DNA from: Bdellovibrio sp. ZAP7
GTDB lineage: Bacteria; Bdellovibrionota_B; Oligoflexia; Oligoflexales; RGVZ01
DNA: 64,000 bases
Assembly: GCA_945900755.1 (NCBI GenBank)
Contig: CAMDKS010000005.1
Span: 38,522-102,521 of the forward strand
Reading direction: 5' to 3'
A model generated the notes under the pieces. The model was not told the DNA's origin and did not search any database. It worked only from the letters and a program-made list of their open reading frames with translations. Of the stretch, positions 25,301 through 36,200 are shown piece after piece; the first letter of the stretch is position 1; each line of letters begins with the position of its first letter. The translations under genes were made by a program, and so were the position numbers.

Positions 25301-27337
25301 ATGACCGTCGTTTCCATGTTTATTGCAGCAACTCATCTGACCTCCTGCCACAAAGTTGATGCCAAGAGCCACTCAACTGCGGCTGGTACTGAACTCACTT
25401 ATAGAGGGATAACCGTTGATGGGGGCGCTTTAGAAATCACAGCCCCCAGTCCCTGGCAGATTGCAGCGTCTCTAACGTCAGGGGCCCTTGTTGCTCTTGT
25501 TCCTCACATTGATGGCCAGTACATATCTACGGCCAATATCGACATGGCGCATCGCCAGACTTTTGAATCTATGGCAAGTAGCCCTGCTTCCAAGCTGACG
25601 AATAGTTTGCCAAACCAATTAAAAATGGACCCACTAGGAAAATTTCTATATTTTAAAATGGACGAAAATAACAACGAGCATTTTAACATCTATCGTTTTG
25701 ATTTTTCGACTCAAGAGATGTCCAAACTCACGGACTCATCTTATGTGTCGGGATATTCGGTTAGCCCAGCGGGCGATCTAATCATTTATTCGAGCCGTCG
25801 GGATGTGGCCGAGGGTAGCATTGTTGACCTTAGGCTTTTGAATTTGAGCACGTCGGAAGACAAAATATTATTTACTGACGAGCACTCTGAAATCAAATTC
25901 CCCTGGGGTAATTTTTCTTGGGACCAAGCAAATAATGCGGTGTTCATTGTCGGTCAGTACGGCAATGACAGGCAAAAAGGCACTGTCGTTCGTCTTAGCC
26001 TAAACGGTGATTCCACGATTGAAGATCTATTGCCACGCTCATCCTCCCGTTCGTTTCCTTCGCTTGATTTAAGCGAAACACACACCTCAGGTGATGATTT
26101 GTATTTTATATCCCCAGAAAATGGTTCTCAGAATTTAATGAAGGTCAGCCTCAGCTCGAAGGTCGTTACCAACATTTATTCGAGCCTTGGCGCAAGCGTC
26201 TCTCAATTTACGGTATACAAAAATTCTAACGATGTGATGGTAAATGATCGACATGCATTGGTAAACATAAAAAGTATTCTTGGGACCACCTTGACGGAGG
26301 TCCGAGTATCTAACGGCGTAGTGTCCAGCCACACATTGACTCAAATTCCTGGGACTGCAAACATTTTATCAGCCGATTCTCAAAATGTTTTGGTTTCACT
26401 TTCAAATGAGTCGGTTAAGGCGAGCATCCAGTCTTTCAATATTAAATCAGGTGCCACGGTAGAAGTATTAGGTTCAGAACAAAGCGCATTAGATAAAGCG
26501 GTGCACTGTGATTCTAGAGTTGTTCGGTACGATACCTTTGACGACGTTAGTTATGACGTAAATGGGGAACACCTCGTTGGAAAAATCCACGCTATATTAT
26601 ACACACCTAAAGTCGTCAGAACGAATTTGCCAAAAATTGCAGTAGTGCAATCGTTTTATGGCGGCGCACGCAATTTCGATAGTAGAATTCAATCTCTTTG
26701 TGCAATTGGCGTCACTGTTATGAGCCCCAGTGTACGTGGCGTCTCAAATGTCGGCAGTTATTTTGAAACGCTCAATGACGGCGACCTCGGCGGCAAAGAA
26801 ATGATCGATGGTCAGTACGCTGCAAAATGGCTCGTTACCGAGCTGGGCTTCGATCCTCGAAAAATCGGGACTTGGGGACAAAGTCACGGGGGTTACGCAG
26901 CAATGCGTCAAACGACCTTCCCAGCCACATTTAATGGTTTGCAGCGAGAATTTCAATGGGCGTTTGGAATATCTGAAGCCGGATTTTCGTCAATCGTTGG
27001 AGAACACGATCAGTCGAATATTAAAGCGTGGATACTTAAGGAAGCCGGCGGCACTCGAGAGAATCCGGATTCCGTGGCTGATTGGGAAAATCGCTCCCCG
27101 ATCAATCACCTTGATGAGTTGAAGTCTCCGTTACTGATGGTACACGGCACCAGTGACGCCCGTGTTCCATTTAGTTTGAGCCAACAGCTTTTCGACAAAG
27201 CGACGGCCCTCGGCTTAGGCTCACTTGTAACTCTCACTCCAATTCCTGGAGCAGGGCATTTAAATTTTACCGGCGCTAACTTCATTTTGGCAAATCAGTC
27301 TATTTACACGTTCTTGCAATCAGTGTTTCCAGAATAA
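25301..27337 (+). CDS. S9 (prolyl oligopeptidase) family lipoprotein
   Basis: Lipobox MTVVSMFIAATHLTSC; TWGQSHGGYAAM, HGTSDARVPF, GAGHLNF; start chosen at the signal peptide Met. Confidence 0.82.
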   Translation: MTVVSMFIAATHLTSCHKVDAKSHSTAAGTELTYRGITVDGGALEITAPSPWQIAASLTSGALVALVPHIDGQYISTANIDMAHRQTFESMASSPASKLTNSLPNQLKMDPLGKFLYFKMDENNNEHFNIYRFDFSTQEMSKLTDSSYVSGYSVSPAGDLIIYSSRRDVAEGSIVDLRLLNLSTSEDKILFTDEHSEIKFPWGNFSWDQANNAVFIVGQYGNDRQKGTVVRLSLNGDSTIEDLLPRSSSRSFPSLDLSETHTSGDDLYFISPENGSQNLMKVSLSSKVVTNIYSSLGASVSQFTVYKNSNDVMVNDRHALVNIKSILGTTLTEVRVSNGVVSSHTLTQIPGTANILSADSQNVLVSLSNESVKASIQSFNIKSGATVEVLGSEQSALDKAVHCDSRVVRYDTFDDVSYDVNGEHLVGKIHAILYTPKVVRTNLPKIAVVQSFYGGARNFDSRIQSLCAIGVTVMSPSVRGVSNVGSYFETLNDGDLGGKEMIDGQYAAKWLVTELGFDPRKIGTWGQSHGGYAAMRQTTFPATFNGLQREFQWAFGISEAGFSSIVGEHDQSNIKAWILKEAGGTRENPDSVADWENRSPINHLDELKSPLLMVHGTSDARVPFSLSQQLFDKATALGLGSLVTLTPIPGAGHLNFTGANFILANQSIYTFLQSVFPE

Positions 27338-27346
27338 TCGGTTTGA

Positions 27347-27395
27347 CTGTACTACCGCTTTATTAAGCTGCCAGCATAATAGAGCGGTAGTACAG
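27347..27395. repeat. Hairpin repeat (18-bp arms, one mismatch) between S9 genes
   Basis: ctgtactaccgctttatt / aatagagcggtagtacag. Confidence 0.75.
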
Positions 27396-27471
27396 GACAA
27401 ATTCTTAAAATCTCCACCTAACTTTTTTTCAGCAGAATATTTGATAAAACCTTTAAAATAAGAGAGTCTCT

Positions 27472-29610
27472 ATGAAATCACAACGCTCTGTAATGCCTCT
27501 ACTTTGTTTATTGCTACTGGGGTCAATTTCCGGTTGCGGTTTATTTCGTAAACGCAATCATTCGACGACGCCTCCCACCAGGCCTGAAGTTTCTTCTAAA
27601 CTGACGTTTGGGCCTCAACAAATTGATATCGACGAATTTTTTTCTAGTTCAGGTTTTGGACTGACCTTTTTTGTAAATCCCGAAGACAACTCCATGTTCC
27701 GGCATGATATCACCTCTTCGACGAGCGTCATACTTCGGCACTCTTTAACCGGTAACCTCTGGGATCCTAAGTCAGGTGAGTTATTTTCTGAATTTGGGCG
27801 CCGCGCCTTCAGCAGTCCTAAGTACGATCCTCAAACCAAAAAATTATTTTTCATTAGTGATGTCACTAATAATGAGACCTATAATGTCTATTCGCTCGAC
27901 CCCATCTCGAGAAAAATTGAGCAAATCACGGCACTAGGTTTCGCAAACGCTTTCACTCTGATACCCGAGAAAAAGGTGCTGGTGATTGGCCGCGAGAGAA
28001 AGCTTGGGCCGGATCCTGTCACGTGCCTTTGGGAGCGAGGCGTGGAATCTTCCGCCACAACAATCACCAATCTTTATTGCGACGATCAAGACCCAAAAAA
28101 TGCGATCTACGCCTATTCTGCGCCGCTTTTAAGCGAGGACAACAAAAAGATCGCCTTTGTTCGACTTTTAGAAAAGAAATACGAGCAGCAGCAGATTATG
28201 TTGTTTGACCGGGACTCGAAAAATGCCACTTCGGTAACGCCTGCTTTCAATGACATTCAACTGGTTAGCTGGAAAGGAAATCTCATCTTCTACATGGCTA
28301 ATAACGGAATGCAAACTTCTCTTTATGTTTACAATCTAGAAACACTGACAAACGAAGTTGTTTTCAAGAATCAAGATAAGTGGGCAGGTAAGGCAGTAGC
28401 CCTAGCCGAAAAAGATAAGATTTTAGTAGAGTTTTCTTTACCTCAAGAAAAAAAGGCGACGTTATATTTTTACGACGCCGCCGCAAGGAAAATCGTTACA
28501 GAAGTATCTTCATATGAGACGGGAATTAATTTTCGTTCGGGGCCTCAGGTTATGAAAGATGGCTCCTACGTCTTCTCCTTCAAATCCCCCACCAGTCTCG
28601 AACAAGGAGCAGTGCAGATTCGTGCGGATATCGGAGCGAAAACCCTCGAACTGAATAAACTTTACAGTTCCACCGCCAAAGCTGCCACTGCGAGTGCCTG
28701 TGCGTCAGAAGAGGTCTACTATCAAACGTTTGATTCTAGGAAAACCGCCGAAAAAACCGGTGACGTTTGGAAAGCCGTGGAACGCCCACGCAAGATTCAC
28801 GCCGTTTTATTTAAACCGACCTATCAAGCTACCAAAACTCAAAAGGCCGCACTGGTTTTTGCCCACGGAGGGCCGGGAGGAAGGTCTACGAGCAGTTGGT
28901 ATCCCGATATTCAAGTGCTTTGCCATTTAGGATATACGGTGATCGCACCTAATCCACGTGGCAGTTCTGGCGGCGGAGAATCAGATGTTGAACTGGACGG
29001 CAGCGGGAATGTGAAACTTGGGTTGGACGGTAACCCCGTTTACGGCAATTTTCAAGGTATGAATGATCTGGACTGGGGTGGCGGAGACTACAACGATTAC
29101 GAAATGGCAATGAAATACTTGGCAGAGACACAAGGGATCCCGCAGTCACGAATCGGTATTTACGGCTTTAGTTATGGTGGGTACATGACCAACTGGGCAG
29201 TAACCCGCCCCCAGGAAGGCCGAGTATATCAAAAATTTAATTTCGGAATAAGCATGGCAGGGGTGTCGGACCTTCTGAATTTTCTTTCAGGATCGGTAGT
29301 TCCGATTGCTGTCACCGGTGAAATGGGAAACCCCGTGGCAAACAAGGCTTTGTACGAAAATAGATCCCCGTCGCACTTCGTCCAAAATGTGGACATCCCA
29401 GTTTTGATCATGCACGGGTCTCAGGACAATCGGATAAATGTCTCGGAAAGTCGCGACTTCTACGCTGCAATCAAGGGTGCGCGTCCAGAAGCTGATATCA
29501 CTTTTCTCGAACACCAAGATGAGGGACATGGAAACCAATACCGGGACAATAACTGCGAGAAATTTAAAACCATGTTAGATTTCCTCTGGCGCATCGCGCC
29601 CGTGGAGTAG
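27472..29610 (+). CDS. S9 family peptidase lipoprotein
   Basis: Lipobox LLLLGSISGC; HGGPGG, GIYGFSYGGYMTNW, HGSQDNRINV, DEGHGN. Confidence 0.9.
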   Translation: MKSQRSVMPLLCLLLLGSISGCGLFRKRNHSTTPPTRPEVSSKLTFGPQQIDIDEFFSSSGFGLTFFVNPEDNSMFRHDITSSTSVILRHSLTGNLWDPKSGELFSEFGRRAFSSPKYDPQTKKLFFISDVTNNETYNVYSLDPISRKIEQITALGFANAFTLIPEKKVLVIGRERKLGPDPVTCLWERGVESSATTITNLYCDDQDPKNAIYAYSAPLLSEDNKKIAFVRLLEKKYEQQQIMLFDRDSKNATSVTPAFNDIQLVSWKGNLIFYMANNGMQTSLYVYNLETLTNEVVFKNQDKWAGKAVALAEKDKILVEFSLPQEKKATLYFYDAAARKIVTEVSSYETGINFRSGPQVMKDGSYVFSFKSPTSLEQGAVQIRADIGAKTLELNKLYSSTAKAATASACASEEVYYQTFDSRKTAEKTGDVWKAVERPRKIHAVLFKPTYQATKTQKAALVFAHGGPGGRSTSSWYPDIQVLCHLGYTVIAPNPRGSSGGGESDVELDGSGNVKLGLDGNPVYGNFQGMNDLDWGGGDYNDYEMAMKYLAETQGIPQSRIGIYGFSYGGYMTNWAVTRPQEGRVYQKFNFGISMAGVSDLLNFLSGSVVPIAVTGEMGNPVANKALYENRSPSHFVQNVDIPVLIMHGSQDNRINVSESRDFYAAIKGARPEADITFLEHQDEGHGNQYRDNNCEKFKTMLDFLWRIAPVE

Positions 29611-29646
29611 TTGGTTGTTAGCGACGAGTGGCACTTGTACTACAGC

Positions 29647-30270
29647 TGTGGCTGGCGAATTCCTAGTTTGCGCTTAAAAGCGGCGATTTTGCGGACTTGC
29701 AATCATTTGGTTTTTCGGACGCTCCCAGCGTAAGTGTCCCCATTTATCGGCAGTGGAAAGATTACTTTTTGGATTTTGGGCTCTTCTGATGGATCCAAAA
29801 CGAAAAATCCCGGCTTCGGTTGTCCGAAAATCGCCTTGATTGTTGAGAATACGTTTCAGATCGAGTTCGACAAGGATGATGTGCGCCGGATTTTGAACAG
29901 GTATTTCAAACCAACCCAGCCAGTTGGCCCAGGCGATGGACCGTCTTGGCTGACTTTTTTTGGCGATTTCAAAGACTCACTCTGGTCACTGGACTTTTTT
30001 CGCGTCGAATCAACGTCTCTGCAGTCACACTGGGTGATGGTCGTTATGGATCAATATTCGAGAAGAATCAAAGGTTTTGCTATCAAGGCCGGGTCGGCCC
30101 TGGACGCATCCTTTCGTGGAAAGGCTGATCGGATCATGCCGGAGAGAATTTACGGACCACACATTCTTCTTCACCGAGATAGACCTTCGGCGCAAACTAA
30201 AAAAATACCAAGATTGCCACGGCCGTTTTCAGGTCCCTGCAGCGGCGTAATTATTAATTCGCCAGCCACA
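29647..30270. mobile_element. Candidate insertion-sequence relic bounded by 15-bp inverted repeats
   Basis: tgtggctggcgaatt (29647-29661) and aattcgccagccaca (30256-30270) flank an integrase-core remnant. Confidence 0.4.
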
Positions 30271-30357
30271 AGTTCCGGGCTCGACGCCACGCCGTTTATT
30301 TTTTATTTAGACAAGGCAGATTGCGGCGCGAGGCGGGAGCGTACACATAGTACGTGA
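29734..30357 (+). pseudogene. Degraded rve/DDE integrase-type transposase fragment
   Basis: SLWSLDFFRVESTSLQSHWVMVVMDQYSRRIKGFAIKAG resembles an integrase core start; downstream sequence loses the family pattern. Confidence 0.65.
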
Positions 30358-30376
30358 CCAACGAGCGCCGGAATCT
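30318..30376. repeat. Structured intergenic stem-loop element near tRNA-Asn
   Basis: agattgcggcgc (30318-30329) / gcgccggaatct (30365-30376), one mismatch, plus inner cgtac/gtacg. Confidence 0.6.
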
Positions 30377-30409
30377 AACGCAGTATAAATGAAAAAGAAA
30401 CAAGTGGGA

Positions 30410-30485
30410 TGGCTCCTCAGGACGGATTTGAACCGCCGACATAGTGATTAACAGTCACTCGCTCTACCGACTGAGCTACTGAGGA
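30410..30485 (-). tRNA. tRNA-Asn (GTT), CCA encoded
   Basis: TCCTCAGTAGCTCAGTCGGTAGAGCGAGTGACTGTTAATCACTATGTCGGCGGTTCAAATCCGTCCTGAGGAGCCA. Confidence 0.97.
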
Positions 30486-30592
30486 ATAGTGGTAGGAGGG
30501 GAAACTACCTGATATGAAGCTTGGGTGTCAACAACTTTTTTGGTGTGTGAGCATTAGTTAGACGTATAAAATTGACTTGTTAGACGGGGTTA

Positions 30593-31102
30593 TTAGCTGG
30601 CGCTAGGTAAATTTTTACGGATGGCTTGGATGAGGTAGTCGACATCAAAGGGTTTGCCGATGAAATCATTAGCACCCAACTCCATGGCTCGCCGGATATC
30701 ATCTGTGGACTTGTGGGCTGAGACCATAATGACGGGAATTTCTTTAAGAACGCTGTGACTTTTAAGGAGTTGTACGAGTTCAAAGCCATCGACCCAGGGG
30801 AGGGTGATATCTAGGAGGATGAGGTCTAGAAAGGATGCGTCGAGGAGGTGGCTTAGGGCATATCCATCTTCGGCGACTAGGACATTGAAATTTTCGCCTT
30901 CCAGGACACGCTTCAGCGCATTGCGCATAATATCATCATCATCTACGACGAGAACTGTTTTCTTTTGTTTTATATTTTTGTTACTGCGGTAATCTGAGAG
31001 GGAGATGATTTTGGTGTCGGAAGCTTTTTGCCGTGTAATATTATCAAGCTGTTTGCGGAAAAATTTTCCGGTCTCATTTGACATAATTGGCTTAAAACTC
31101 AT
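30593..31102 (-). CDS. Response regulator receiver protein
   Basis: KKTVLVVDDDDIMRNALKRVLE, LILLDITLPWVDGFELV, ANDFIGKPF. Confidence 0.92.
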   Translation of the reverse strand: MSFKPIMSNETGKFFRKQLDNITRQKASDTKIISLSDYRSNKNIKQKKTVLVVDDDDIMRNALKRVLEGENFNVLVAEDGYALSHLLDASFLDLILLDITLPWVDGFELVQLLKSHSVLKEIPVIMVSAHKSTDDIRRAMELGANDFIGKPFDVDYLIQAIRKNLPSAS

Positions 31103-31258
31103 CCGTAAGTCCTTTTCTGCAGCACCCTCTTGGAGCTGTGTCGGTTTACCGTGTACCGTTCTGTTATCGGCAGGATTTTAGAGATCTTGAATTCGGACGG
31201 GACATTTGCCCATTCAGCCACCCATATAACTGATTGATTTTATTAAAAGAAAAGAACC

Positions 31259-32671
31259 ATGCCGCAACGCCATCAACTCACCATTTATGTACCGGGAGCT
31301 CCGCCTGCGGACACTCCCATGGACTCATTCGAATGGGGATCTGGGGAGATTGCGGGGGAGGAGGCCGAACTTTCTTTCGCACTTTTTGGGGATGCGAATG
31401 TTTATTCCATTTTGGTTGCGGCATTTTCGGCAGGTTTATCGAGAGACACTGCATGGAATTTAGCAAATGTTGAGTCTAGGTTTTTGCATTCATTTCACCT
31501 TGCTGGCAAAGTATTTAAACGTGGCGTTACTTTTGTCGGGGATATCGAAACACCTATCAGACATAAAATTGACGCCGAGCATTCTTACTGCGTGAAACAG
31601 GTTGATAGGCTGGAGCAGTGTTTTGAAACGGTGCGAAGAGACGACGTTGTCATCATTGATCAGGGTGTTGCGGATTACTGGCGCCTTCAAATTCCTGGGA
31701 AATTCCTGTGCTTTAAATTTTCGGAGGTAGAAAAAAACCTGCTGACGGTTCGGGCCATTGTAAATATTTTGCGCGCCCATCAACCGCCTCGGTCCCGAGT
31801 CATTGTGGTTGGGGGTGGAGTTGCTGGAGATCTAGTTGGCTTTGCAGCAGGGATTTTGGGGTTCCGGTGCCACTATATTCCAACCACACTGCTTGCGATG
31901 ATCGACAGCTCCCTCGGCGGCAAGGTTGGGGTTAATTTTGAGCCTTGGGGAAAAAATCAGATCGGTCTGTTTCGTTCTCCTGTTGGCGTTTCTATTTGGA
32001 CTGGCTGGTTAAGTACGTTAGATGATGTCCAACTTCGAAGTGGCTTAGTCGAGGCTCTCAAACATGCGTTGCTTGGCGGTCAAACACAACTATGGCACGA
32101 TTTAATGGATGCTGCGAAGTCCACGCCTGTTAATGACCGATTGATTAGATCGAAGATTCTCGATGTTATTTCGATAAAGCAGGCTGTGATCTCTCGGGAT
32201 CCGTTTGAGCGTGGGGAGCGTGCGATATTAAATTTTGGACATACGTTAGGACATGCACTTGAAACATTTGCGACCAAGAGGGGGCATTCCGTCACTCACG
32301 GTGAGTGCGTGGCTATTGGAATGATTCACGCACTGCGACTATCGGCCGAGTACTGTGGCATGACAGGCGTGGAAGAGATGATTAGTGATCTACGTTTGGT
32401 CTGCCCAAATTCAAAGAGACTTTGCAAAATGTTTGGGACGGCAGACGATCTTCCATCCGTAAAAGAGGAAATCTTAGGACTGCTATTAGCTGACAAAAAA
32501 GCATCATCAAACTTGAGTGCCGCCACAGATAGTGGACATGTCAAGTACGTGCTTTTAACTGCGCCTGGATCGATCGCAAGGAGCCAGTCTGGGGCCTGGA
32601 CTGTGAGCCATCCACAGGCAACGGCCTGGCTAGACATCGTTAAGACATGGAATTTTTTAATGTCGACCTAG
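31259..32671 (+). CDS. aroB: 3-dehydroquinate synthase with N-terminal extension
   Basis: VVGGGVAGDLVGFAAG, PTTLLAMIDSSLGGKVGVN, GKNQIGLF, ILNFGHTLGHALE, HGECVAIGM. Confidence 0.85.
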   Translation: MPQRHQLTIYVPGAPPADTPMDSFEWGSGEIAGEEAELSFALFGDANVYSILVAAFSAGLSRDTAWNLANVESRFLHSFHLAGKVFKRGVTFVGDIETPIRHKIDAEHSYCVKQVDRLEQCFETVRRDDVVIIDQGVADYWRLQIPGKFLCFKFSEVEKNLLTVRAIVNILRAHQPPRSRVIVVGGGVAGDLVGFAAGILGFRCHYIPTTLLAMIDSSLGGKVGVNFEPWGKNQIGLFRSPVGVSIWTGWLSTLDDVQLRSGLVEALKHALLGGQTQLWHDLMDAAKSTPVNDRLIRSKILDVISIKQAVISRDPFERGERAILNFGHTLGHALETFATKRGHSVTHGECVAIGMIHALRLSAEYCGMTGVEEMISDLRLVCPNSKRLCKMFGTADDLPSVKEEILGLLLADKKASSNLSAATDSGHVKYVLLTAPGSIARSQSGAWTVSHPQATAWLDIVKTWNFLMST

Positions 32672-32694
32672 GCGCCTTAGCCCAGCGGCCGGCA

Positions 32695-33225
32695 TTAGTG
32701 ACTTAACTGGATATAGGGTGACGCCATAAAATCTGGCTCCCGAGCAAAGGCCAGACTATTCATCGACCCGCCACAGAGCTCAATATCAAGTAGCTGACGT
32801 TTAATATTGAGGCCACCTGCATACCCTACCAAACTTCCATCGCGACCGACGACGCGGTGGCAAGGAACGATAATGGGAACCGGGTTTTTGTTGTTGGCCA
32901 TTCCGACCGCTCTCGCCACACTTGGCCGACCAATGCTGTCACCGATGTCACTGTAACTGGGGGTGGCTCCAAAGGGAATTTTACGCAATGCATTCCAAAC
33001 AATCTTTTGAAACGGGGTACCAGTTAGGCTCACGGGAACTGTGAACTGGCGACGATCTCCGGCGAAGTACTGATCCAATTCTTTGATGGCTTGGTGCAGA
33101 AATGGGGAGCTTCGAAATTCTTTGCCTATTTTTCCAAATTCAATTTTTGTGATTCCGGCATGATTGGCTGTAAGGGTCAGCCAGCCAATTGAGGAATGGT
33201 GATGGGCAATGGCAACTTCAAACAT
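32695..33225 (-). CDS. ogt: Methylated-DNA--protein-cysteine methyltransferase
   Basis: PIIVPCHRVVGRDGSLVGYAGGLNIKRQLLDIE. Confidence 0.94.
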   Translation of the reverse strand: MFEVAIAHHHSSIGWLTLTANHAGITKIEFGKIGKEFRSSPFLHQAIKELDQYFAGDRRQFTVPVSLTGTPFQKIVWNALRKIPFGATPSYSDIGDSIGRPSVARAVGMANNKNPVPIIVPCHRVVGRDGSLVGYAGGLNIKRQLLDIELCGGSMNSLAFAREPDFMASPYIQLSH

Positions 33226-33258
33226 TTCAGACCTCGAATTCTTTGAAAAAAAGTTTTG

Positions 33259-36200
33259 TTACATCGACCTGCGGTACCGTCCACCAAGGCGATATAGTAA
33301 CTCAGATACTTCTCCAAGACTGGCATGGCGCACCGTCGTCATCAATTCTGCGAAGATGTTTCCATTTGCGATGACGACTTTTGCCAAACTGTTCATAGCC
33401 TGCTCTTTTGTGGTAGCTGATCTATCTTTAAAGTCTTGAAGCCTTTTAAGTTGATCGTCTTTTTCACCATAATCGGCGCGGGCCAACTCGACTTCGGCCC
33501 GTTCATATTCTCCAGAAATAACTTTTGGATTTAAAAACGTATTAACACCAATCAGCGGCAACTCGCCATTGTGTTTAAGGTGCTCGTAGTAGAGGCTTTC
33601 TTCTTGAATTTTGCTTCGTTGATACTGAGTTTCCATAGAGCCCAAGACTCCGCCCCGAGACGACAAACGATCAAATTCTTGGAGTACCGCTTCTTCAACA
33701 GAATCGGTAAGGAGGTCTAAAAAATAGCTTCCTTGAACAATGTTTTCACATTTGTTGAGTCCGTATTCTTTATTAATAATCATTTGGATGGCCATGGCTC
33801 GGCGCACGCTATCTTCACTTGGGGTGGTAATCGCTTCATCGTAGGCGTTCGTGTGCAAAGAATTGCAGTTATCCTGCAACGCGATTAAGGCTTGGAGGGT
33901 GGTACGAATATCATTAAAATCGATTTCCATCGAATGGAGCGATCTGCCCGATGTTTGAATGTGATACTTCAGCATTTGACTACGCTCTGAGGCTTTATAA
34001 AAATCGCGCATGGCGACGGCCCAAATACGGCGAGCGACACGGCCAATGACGCCGTATTCTGCGTCCACGCCATTTGAGAAAAAGAAGCTGAGGTTGGGTG
34101 CGAAGTCGTCAATTTTCATGCCGCGAGCGAGGTAGTATTCAACATAGGTGAAACCGTTAGCCAACGTAAAGGCCAATTGACTAATGGGGTTGGCTCCTGC
34201 TTCGGCAATATGATAACCGGAGATCGAGACTGAATAATAATTTCGCACCGATTTCTCGATGAAATGCTCTTGAATGTCGCCCATCAGTTTCAGGGCAAAT
34301 TCGGTGGAGAAAATACAGGTGTTCTGAGCTTGATCTTCCTTTAAAATATCGGCTTGCACGGTGCCGCGCACTGTTTTCAAGGTGAATTCATGAATCGTTT
34401 GGTGTTCAGCAGGGGTCGGAATGCGTTTATTTTTTTTGATGAATTCGTCGACTTGTTGATCGATAGCTGTGTTGAGAAACATCGCCAAAATAATTGGCGC
34501 GGGACCATTAATGGTCATGGAAACGGAGGTCGACGGCGAGCAAAGATCAAAGCCGCTATAAAGCATTTTCATATCGTCGAGGGTTGCGATGGAGACGCCT
34601 GATTCACCGATTTTACCGTAGATATCGGGCCTGCGGTCGGGTTCTGCGCCATAGAGGGTGACCGAGTCAAAGGCTGTGGACAGTCGTTTTGCCGAGTCGT
34701 TTCGCGACAGGTAGTGAAATCGTTTATTGGTTCTAGCGGGTCCGCCTTCGCCTGCAAATTGGCGTTTTGGATCTTCCTCGGTTCGTCTAAATGGGTAGAC
34801 GCCCCCAGTGTAAGGAAAGCTACCGGGAACATTTTCTTTCAGCACATAGTCGGCAATATCGCCTTTACTCGCAAACCTTGGCACTGCGACCTTCGGCAAC
34901 GTCATTTGGGATAGCGTGGTGAACGACGCCTTTACGAGGACATCCTTACCACGAACTTTATAAGTAAATTCGGGGCTGCCATAATTTTTTGTTAGTTCGG
35001 CCCAGTTGTTAAGTACCTCTATGATTCCTTGAGGAACAAGCTTCCACGTTTTTTCCGCCTCGACATTTAACGTCTTGGCGACGTCTTCATTTCCGGTTGT
35101 GCGCATGTGGGACGCAGACTTTTCCAAAGCTTCTGCTTTTCGGACTAACTCCACATGGGTCCTGCGGTTTGTGTGATAGGTACGAATCGTTTTAGAAATA
35201 TCGGACAAATAATTAATGCGATCTCCAGGAATCAACGCCCCACGATGGGTGGATTCGAGTGCGTATTTGCGAGTATTTGCGGGTGTGAATCTTGTCTCGC
35301 CTACTTTTGCGTTAATTTTCTGGCACAGGGCTTGATACAACCCGTTGGTGCCGTCATCGTTGAACCGGCTGGCGATAGTTCCGAACACAGGGTAAGCCGA
35401 TTCTTCGAGACGCTGCCCTTTAAAGCGTGTGCGTCGCAGTTGGGTTCGCACATCTCTAAGGGCATCGGGTGCTTGCCTGCGCTCGAATTTATTGATGGCA
35501 ATGAGATCCGCAAAATCTAGCATGTCGATTTTTTCAAGTTGAGTTTGAGCTCCAAATTCACAGGTCATCACGTACAGACTGACGTCACTGTGATCTAGAA
35601 TTCCGGTGTCTCCTTGACCGATGCCGCTTGTTTCTACGATGATAAAATCGAAATCACGAGTTTTGAGCAGCTCTAATGCGACCTTGGTTGTAGGCGCAAT
35701 TTCTTTACCTGCGGAGCGTGTGGCAAAACTGCGAAGAAAAACTCGGTCGTCACTAGCGGAATTTATCCGGATTCGGTCACCTAAGAGAGCGCCACCTGTG
35801 GCCTTTTTACTTGGGTCGATGCAGATGACGCCGATTTTTATTCCAGGGTTATCCCAAAGAAATCGAGAGATCAATTCGTCGGTAAGCGAACTCTTTCCAG
35901 CGCCACCGGTGCCGGTTATACCGACGACGGGAATCTGAGCGTGCCTTTGTTTAACGGGGGGCAAATTTTTGGCAACATCGGCGGCTGAAGCACAACCATT
36001 TTCAAGCAAGGTCATAGCGCGGCTCAACCGCACCCATTCGTTGGAAGATTTGTGGCGATCATTCCACCCGGTGTAAGCAAAATCCGTGTTATAGATCATG
36101 TGACCTATAATGCCGTCGAGGCCAAGTTTTGTTCCATCTTCAGGTCCATAAATTCGAGTAACACCGGAGGCATGAAGCACGGCCATTTCTTTGACCGTTA

